From positions 122,050 to 186,049 of the forward strand of contig DATBYF010000055.1 in the NCBI GenBank assembly GCA_036513895.1: a stretch of 64,000 bases of DNA, written 5' to 3'. Positions 59,922 to 64,000 of the stretch are shown here, piece by piece (position 1 is the stretch's first letter; each line of letters opens with the position of its first letter). The stretch comes from Palsa-147 sp036513895. Lineage in GTDB: Bacteria; Acidobacteriota; Terriglobia; Acidiferrales; UBA7541. The notes under the pieces are model-generated. The model was not told the origin of the DNA, did not search any database, and saw nothing but the letters and a program-made list of their open reading frames with translations. The position numbers and the translations under genes were made by a program.

Positions 59922-61160
59922 CTAGGATGCTCCTGCGAACAATGCCTTCAATTTCCCCGTCCATCCTGCCGGCTTTGCGTTTGCGAGGCGCCGGGTGCGC
60001 GCGCCGTAGAGGACGAGGCCTACTGCTGTTGCATATTCGGGCTGGGTCATCTCTTCGTTCATTCCACTGATGCCGCGCGGCAAAGCCACGCGCACCGGCA
60101 GATTGAATGTTTTTTCCGCAAGCTCCGGGAATCCGCGCAGACGCGCGCCGCCACCGGTAAGAATCAAGCCCGCGGGAATCTGACTGTTGAGGCCGGCGCG
60201 ACGAAGCTCGTCTTTTACCAACGTGAGCAATTCCTGCGCGCGCGCTTCGACAATTTCAGCAAGCATCCGCGCGAACACGGTACGCGGAGGACGATCGCCA
60301 ACGCTGGCGATTTCGATGGGCCGATCCTGCGCAAGCATTTCCGGCATGACAACGGCGTAATCACGTTTGATTTTTTCAGCTTCCGGAATCGGCGTGCGCA
60401 GTCCGACGGCGAGATCGTTGGTGAAATGATCGCCGCCAATTGGCACCGCGCCGGTGTGACGCACAACGCCGCTTCCGAAAACGATCATCTCCGTGGTGCC
60501 GCCGCCAATATCGAGCAAGCAGGCGCCGAAATCGCGCTCGTCCTGCGTGAGACAAGCTTCGGCGGCGGCGAGCGGTTCAAGCACTGTATCGCTCACGACG
60601 ACGCCCGCACGATTCACGGCCGTGATGATGTTCTGCGCGGCCATCGCTGAGGCGGTGACGATGTGAACGTTGGCTTCGAGTCGTTGGCCGACCATTCCGA
60701 TGGCATCGCGGATGTTGTCCTGACGATCGAGGAAGAATTCCTGCGGGAGGACGTGAAGCACTTCGCGATCCTCGGGCAAGGTGACGTTGCGGGCAGCTTC
60801 GACGGCGCGCCGGACGTCGTCTTTCTGAATGTCGCGCGGGCGTTGTCCGAGTGTGATTCCGCCGCGGCTGTTTACGCCGCGAACGTGTCCGCCGGCAACG
60901 CCAATCAGCGCGGTATCGAGCGGAATGCCGACAATGCTTTCGGCTTGTTCGATGGCGTTGCGAATGGAACTGACCGCGAGTTCGAGCGTGACAATTTGGC
61001 CTTTGCGCCAGCCGCGCGATTCGGCCGCGCCGAGCGCGACGAATTTTACCGCGCCAGTATCTTCGTCGTGCTCACCAACGAGCGCGCACGTTTTCGTGCT
61101 GCCAATGTCCAATCCAACGATGTAGCGTTCCTTCTTTCCCAACTTCAGACTCCTCGACAT
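59922..61160 (-). CDS. ftsA: Cell division protein FtsA
   Basis: The 412-aa actin-like protein begins KKERYIVGLDIGSTKTCALV, with phosphate-1 motif DIGSTK. It has the SHS2 (1C) domain region, phosphate-2 CLLDIGGGTTEMIVF, and the adenosine motif GLILTGGGARLRGFPEL. The C-terminal amphipathic helix is AGWTGKLKALFAGAS. It anchors FtsZ to the membrane. It ends 48 bp before ftsZ. Confidence 0.97.
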   Translation of the reverse strand: MSRSLKLGKKERYIVGLDIGSTKTCALVGEHDEDTGAVKFVALGAAESRGWRKGQIVTLELAVSSIRNAIEQAESIVGIPLDTALIGVAGGHVRGVNSRGGITLGQRPRDIQKDDVRRAVEAARNVTLPEDREVLHVLPQEFFLDRQDNIRDAIGMVGQRLEANVHIVTASAMAAQNIITAVNRAGVVVSDTVLEPLAAAEACLTQDERDFGACLLDIGGGTTEMIVFGSGVVRHTGAVPIGGDHFTNDLAVGLRTPIPEAEKIKRDYAVVMPEMLAQDRPIEIASVGDRPPRTVFARMLAEIVEARAQELLTLVKDELRRAGLNSQIPAGLILTGGGARLRGFPELAEKTFNLPVRVALPRGISGMNEEMTQPEYATAVGLVLYGARTRRLANAKPAGWTGKLKALFAGAS

Positions 61161-61177
61161 TTCTGATTCTGGCCCGA

Positions 61178-62167
61178 TTACTTCGCGCGTTTCGCCGCGC
61201 GCTTCGGAACTTGCTGCGCGACGAGCGGCGGAGACGTTTTTGATTTCGGATCCTGGCGCTGAGCGACGGCTTTAGCCTGGTTTCCGTTCGCGTCGGGATT
61301 GACAACGACTTCGCCGTCGAATCGCAGATCCACGAGCTCAATTCGGCCGACCTGCGCACGAATTTCGCCCATCTTGCCCAGCAACATCTGGAATTTATTT
61401 TGAAAATCGCGATCGCCGAAATACACAATCAGCGGGCCGTCGCTCGCAGTCCATCCGGGAATGCCGCTGCCTGGAAGTTTCGAGAACGTAGCTTGCAAGT
61501 TCTTTGCGTCCGAAAGATCCACTTCGCTGACGAGTTCGCTCGCGCCGGAACGCGCCGCATCAATCTGCTGCAAAAAGCCGCTGAACATTTGCATTCGCCG
61601 CTCGCGTTCGTCCGGCGGAAGTCCAGGATGAAGTCCAGTCACGACCGGAAAGTGAAAATCGCCTTTTAGCGGGCGGTCAAGAATGACGCCGTGCATATCC
61701 ACGAGCGCCAGCTCGCCATCCTCACGAAGAAAAGCGATTGGGGTGCGCTCGAATAAATCCACCTGGATCCGGTTTGGCAGAGCGCGGCGAACGGTGGCAT
61801 GCTCGACCCAAGGCAACGACTCAAGCTGCTTGCGGCGCGTCTCGAGCGGAATGCGGAGGACGCTGTGCCCGCGATCCACGGAAAATATTTCCAGCACATT
61901 CGCGCGCGTAATGTAATGATTTCCGCGAATGGCCACCTGATCGGGATGCAAGAGCGACATCTGCGGCGATCGAAGGAGAAAATCTCCCATCGCGTAGAGA
62001 GCGCCTGAAACGGCGATGCAACCGACGACGATTACGGACACGCGCGCGTAAGTCTTCCACGCTTTCTTTCCGAATTTGCGGCGCCGAATCTCGACCGGCT
62101 TCTGGCGGCGAAGATACTTCGGTTCTTCCTCGGCCAGAACTTCCTGCGGATAGGCGTTGGCGTCCAT
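61178..62167 (-). CDS. ftsQ: Cell division protein FtsQ
   Basis: The 329-aa protein has an N-terminal basic cytoplasmic part, one transmembrane helix (SVIVVGCIAVSGALYAMGDF, about 49-68) and a POTRA domain (HPDQVAIRGNHYITRANVLE). The FtsQ domain follows (LPWVEHATVRRALPNRIQVD). The C-terminal tail is Pro/Lys-rich. It links the divisome. It starts 5 bp after the murB stop and ends 17 bp before ftsA. Confidence 0.95.
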   Translation of the reverse strand: MDANAYPQEVLAEEEPKYLRRQKPVEIRRRKFGKKAWKTYARVSVIVVGCIAVSGALYAMGDFLLRSPQMSLLHPDQVAIRGNHYITRANVLEIFSVDRGHSVLRIPLETRRKQLESLPWVEHATVRRALPNRIQVDLFERTPIAFLREDGELALVDMHGVILDRPLKGDFHFPVVTGLHPGLPPDERERRMQMFSGFLQQIDAARSGASELVSEVDLSDAKNLQATFSKLPGSGIPGWTASDGPLIVYFGDRDFQNKFQMLLGKMGEIRAQVGRIELVDLRFDGEVVVNPDANGNQAKAVAQRQDPKSKTSPPLVAQQVPKRAAKRAK

Positions 62168-62172
62168 GGCTT

Positions 62173-63081
62173 TCAGTTTTTCCAGAAAATCACCTCGTTC
62201 TCGAGATCGAAGCCAAATGCTTTCTTGACGCGCTCGCGAACGTCGTCAATCAAGCGAAGCATGTCGTCGCAACTCGCCTTTCCAGCATTCACGAAAAAAT
62301 TGGCATGGCGGTCGCTGACCATGGCATCGCCGACGCGCAGTTTTTTCAAGCCGAGTTCGTCAATCATGCGTCCGGCTGACGCGCCCTGCGGATTTTTGAA
62401 AATACATCCGGCGCTTTTCTGATTGAGCGGCTGGCTGGCTCGCCGCTTTTCGTTGCACACGCGAATGCCGGCGACAATTTCCTGGTAGGGCTTCGGTGGC
62501 AATTCGAGTTTCACGCGCAACATGATGTCATCAGGCGCGAATGATGTGTGACGGTAATCGAAGCGAATATCGTCGCCGCGCAAAGTCTCGTTCTCGCCGC
62601 TTGCGGCGCGATAGAGCTCAACTTCGCGAACATACGAGCCAATTTGCGTGCCATACGCGCCCGCATTCATGCGCAGAGCGCCGCCGATGCTGCCAGGAAC
62701 GCCGATCAATCCTTCCATGCCGCCGAGATCGCGCTTGGCGCAGTACGTTACCGTGCCGCCGAGGTCCGCAGCGGCATCAACAAACGCCGCGTTGCCTTCG
62801 ACGCGGACGCCGGGATGCGTCGAAGGAAGATGCAGAACGATCCAGGGCAATTCGCCATCGGCTACAAGGACGTTGGTGCCGCCGCCAAGAAATTTGTAGG
62901 GCACACCTTCATTCTTCAATTCGCGAATCACATCCGGCAGCGTTTCGTAGCGGCGAATCAACAATTCATCCGTGGTGCCGCCGATGCCGAGCGAAGTGTG
63001 GTCCGCAAGCGAAACACCGGGACGCAACTCGACGCCAAGTGCGGCGAGGCGCGCAGCAATCGGCATATCGCTAATGCGCAT
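62173..63081 (-). CDS. murB: UDP-N-acetylenolpyruvoylglucosamine reductase
   Basis: The start ATG 63081 overlaps the murC stop by 11 bp and has GGAG four bases upstream. The FAD-binding domain shows FLGGGTNVLVADGELPWIVL and LIGVPGSIGGALRMNAGAYG. The catalytic region includes SAGCIFKNPQG with the Ser, and the last part GVRERVKKAFGFDLENEVIF. It reduces UDP-GlcNAc-enolpyruvate to UDP-MurNAc. In frame, an upstream Met at 63153 lies inside murC and is not used. Confidence 0.97.
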   Translation of the reverse strand: MRISDMPIAARLAALGVELRPGVSLADHTSLGIGGTTDELLIRRYETLPDVIRELKNEGVPYKFLGGGTNVLVADGELPWIVLHLPSTHPGVRVEGNAAFVDAAADLGGTVTYCAKRDLGGMEGLIGVPGSIGGALRMNAGAYGTQIGSYVREVELYRAASGENETLRGDDIRFDYRHTSFAPDDIMLRVKLELPPKPYQEIVAGIRVCNEKRRASQPLNQKSAGCIFKNPQGASAGRMIDELGLKKLRVGDAMVSDRHANFFVNAGKASCDDMLRLIDDVRERVKKAFGFDLENEVIFWKN

Positions 63082-64000
63082 GATGCTCCAGAATCTGCGA
63101 GCCGAGCAGCACAGCCAGTTGATCGACGGCGCGTCCGACGCTTCCCGCGCCAATCGTCAGGATGGCGTCGCCGGGATGCGCTTCGCGCAGCAGAAATTCA
63201 ATCGCGGGCTGCATGGTGCTGGTAAAAATCACGTTCTTGTGGCCCGCCGAGCAGATGGCGAGCGCGAGCGATTCACCGTTGACGCCTTCGATAGGGGCTT
63301 CGCCCGCAGAATAAATCTCGCTGACGAGAACAATATCGGCCTGGTTAAAGGCCTGGCGAAATTCCTCCCACAAATGTTGCGTGCGGGAGTAGCGATGCGG
63401 CTGAAAGAGCACGAGCAGGCGCTTGTAGCCGCATCCTCGCGCGGCATCGAGGGTCGCGCGAATTTCCGCGGGGTGGTGGCCGTAGTCGTCAATCAGCGTG
63501 ACGCCGTTGAAGACGCCTTTGATTTCAAATCGCCTGCCAACGCCCGAAAATTTCTCAAGGCCCAGCCGGATTAGATCGGCAGGAACATTGAGCGCGAGGG
63601 CGACAGCAGCGGCCGCGGCGGCGTTGCGGACATTGTGAATTCCCGGGGGCGAATTGAGATGAAACTGGCCGAGATCGTCGCCGTGATAGGTGAGTCGAAA
63701 TGTGCTGGCCATGCCCTCGAGTTTCACGTCACTGATAACGAGGTCACTCTGGCTCGAGGTGCCGTAAGTGATTACCGGGCGCTTCACCTCCGCAAGAATC
63801 GTTTGAACGTTGGGCTCATCAAGGCAAAGGATCACGGCACCATAGAACGGAACGCGATTCACAAATTGCAGAAACGTATGCTGAATTTCTTCGAGCGAGC
63901 TGTAGTGGTCAAGATGCTCTCGATCAATGGTGGTGACGACGGCGATCACCGGCGCGAGGAGGAGGAATGAGCGGTCGCTTTCATCCGCTTCGACGACGAT
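63071..64000 (-). CDS. murC: UDP-N-acetylmuramate-L-alanine ligase (5' part cut by window edge)
   Basis: The frame is open to the last base, so the N-terminus is missing. The visible 309 residues begin IVVEADESDRSFLLLAPVIA, the Mur ligase central domain, and continue VVTTIDREHLDHYSSLEEIQ. The C-terminal domain has DDYGHHPAEIRATLDAARG and LVLFQPHRYSRTQHLWEEF. It adds L-alanine to UDP-MurNAc. The stop TAG lies within murB. Confidence 0.96.
   Translation of the reverse strand: MVVEADESDRSFLLLAPVIAVVTTIDREHLDHYSSLEEIQHTFLQFVNRVPFYGAVILCLDEPNVQTILAEVKRPVITYGTSSQSDLVISDVKLEGMASTFRLTYHGDDLGQFHLNSPPGIHNVRNAAAAAAVALALNVPADLIRLGLEKFSGVGRRFEIKGVFNGVTLIDDYGHHPAEIRATLDAARGCGYKRLLVLFQPHRYSRTQHLWEEFRQAFNQADIVLVSEIYSAGEAPIEGVNGESLALAICSAGHKNVIFTSTMQPAIEFLLREAHPGDAILTIGAGSVGRAVDQLAVLLGSQILEHHAH

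Overview
The window looks like a chromosome segment of an Acidobacteriota member (probably Terriglobia). This is inferred from the moderately high GC, the division and wall gene order (murC-murB-ftsQ-ftsA-ftsZ), the type IV pilin, the GCG(S)S-type Ig-like lipoproteins, the PilZ/Sel1 protein, and dispersed palindromic repeats. No 16S gene is present, so the assignment is by family resemblance only.

Layout. (1) 1-8161: an accessory element, mostly minus strand. It carries a primase-helicase that runs off the left edge, small hypothetical proteins, an AlkB-like 2-oxoglutarate dioxygenase, and a tyrosine integrase (6953-8095) ending beside an att repeat. (2) 8162-33948: a roughly 25.8-kb genomic island bounded by a perfect 23-bp direct repeat. 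The right copy is the 3' end of a tRNA-Lys(UUU) gene (33926-34000) and the left copy (8162-8184) sits next to a second integrase. The island holds an integrase/excisionase/coupling-protein operon (8294-14430), a sigma-like factor, a HigBA-type toxin-antitoxin pair, a type I restriction-modification operon with an extra 558-aa gene (16884-24500), a KAP NTPase, an ArdC antirestriction protein, an eight-cistron operon of unknown function (28126-31105), a metallophosphoesterase, and an AbiJ-like gene. (3) 34001-64000: ordinary chromosome with a GH39-like glycosidase overlapping ppc, a PilZ/Sel1 protein, an HPF-like protein, pilA with a sigma-54-type promoter, tRNA-Arg(ACG), DedA, a methyltransferase, two paralogous Ig-like lipoproteins, a DUF218 protein, a GalT-like gene, an orphan nuoI, glyA, a JAMM protein, and the division/wall cluster.

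The best candidate for an undescribed system is the operon at 28126-31164. A promoter with a perfect 14-bp palindrome in its spacer drives five tiny sigma-region-4-like helix-turn-helix proteins with basic tails, one ArsR-like regulator, a PD-(D/E)XK nuclease split by an A9 tract (-1 frame), and a Swt1-like HEPN protein with an RNxxxH motif. Its setting inside a defence-rich island suggests a toxin- or nuclease-based immunity system controlled by multiple small DNA-binding proteins. That function is inference.

All calls were made by reading translations and motifs; no database search was run.
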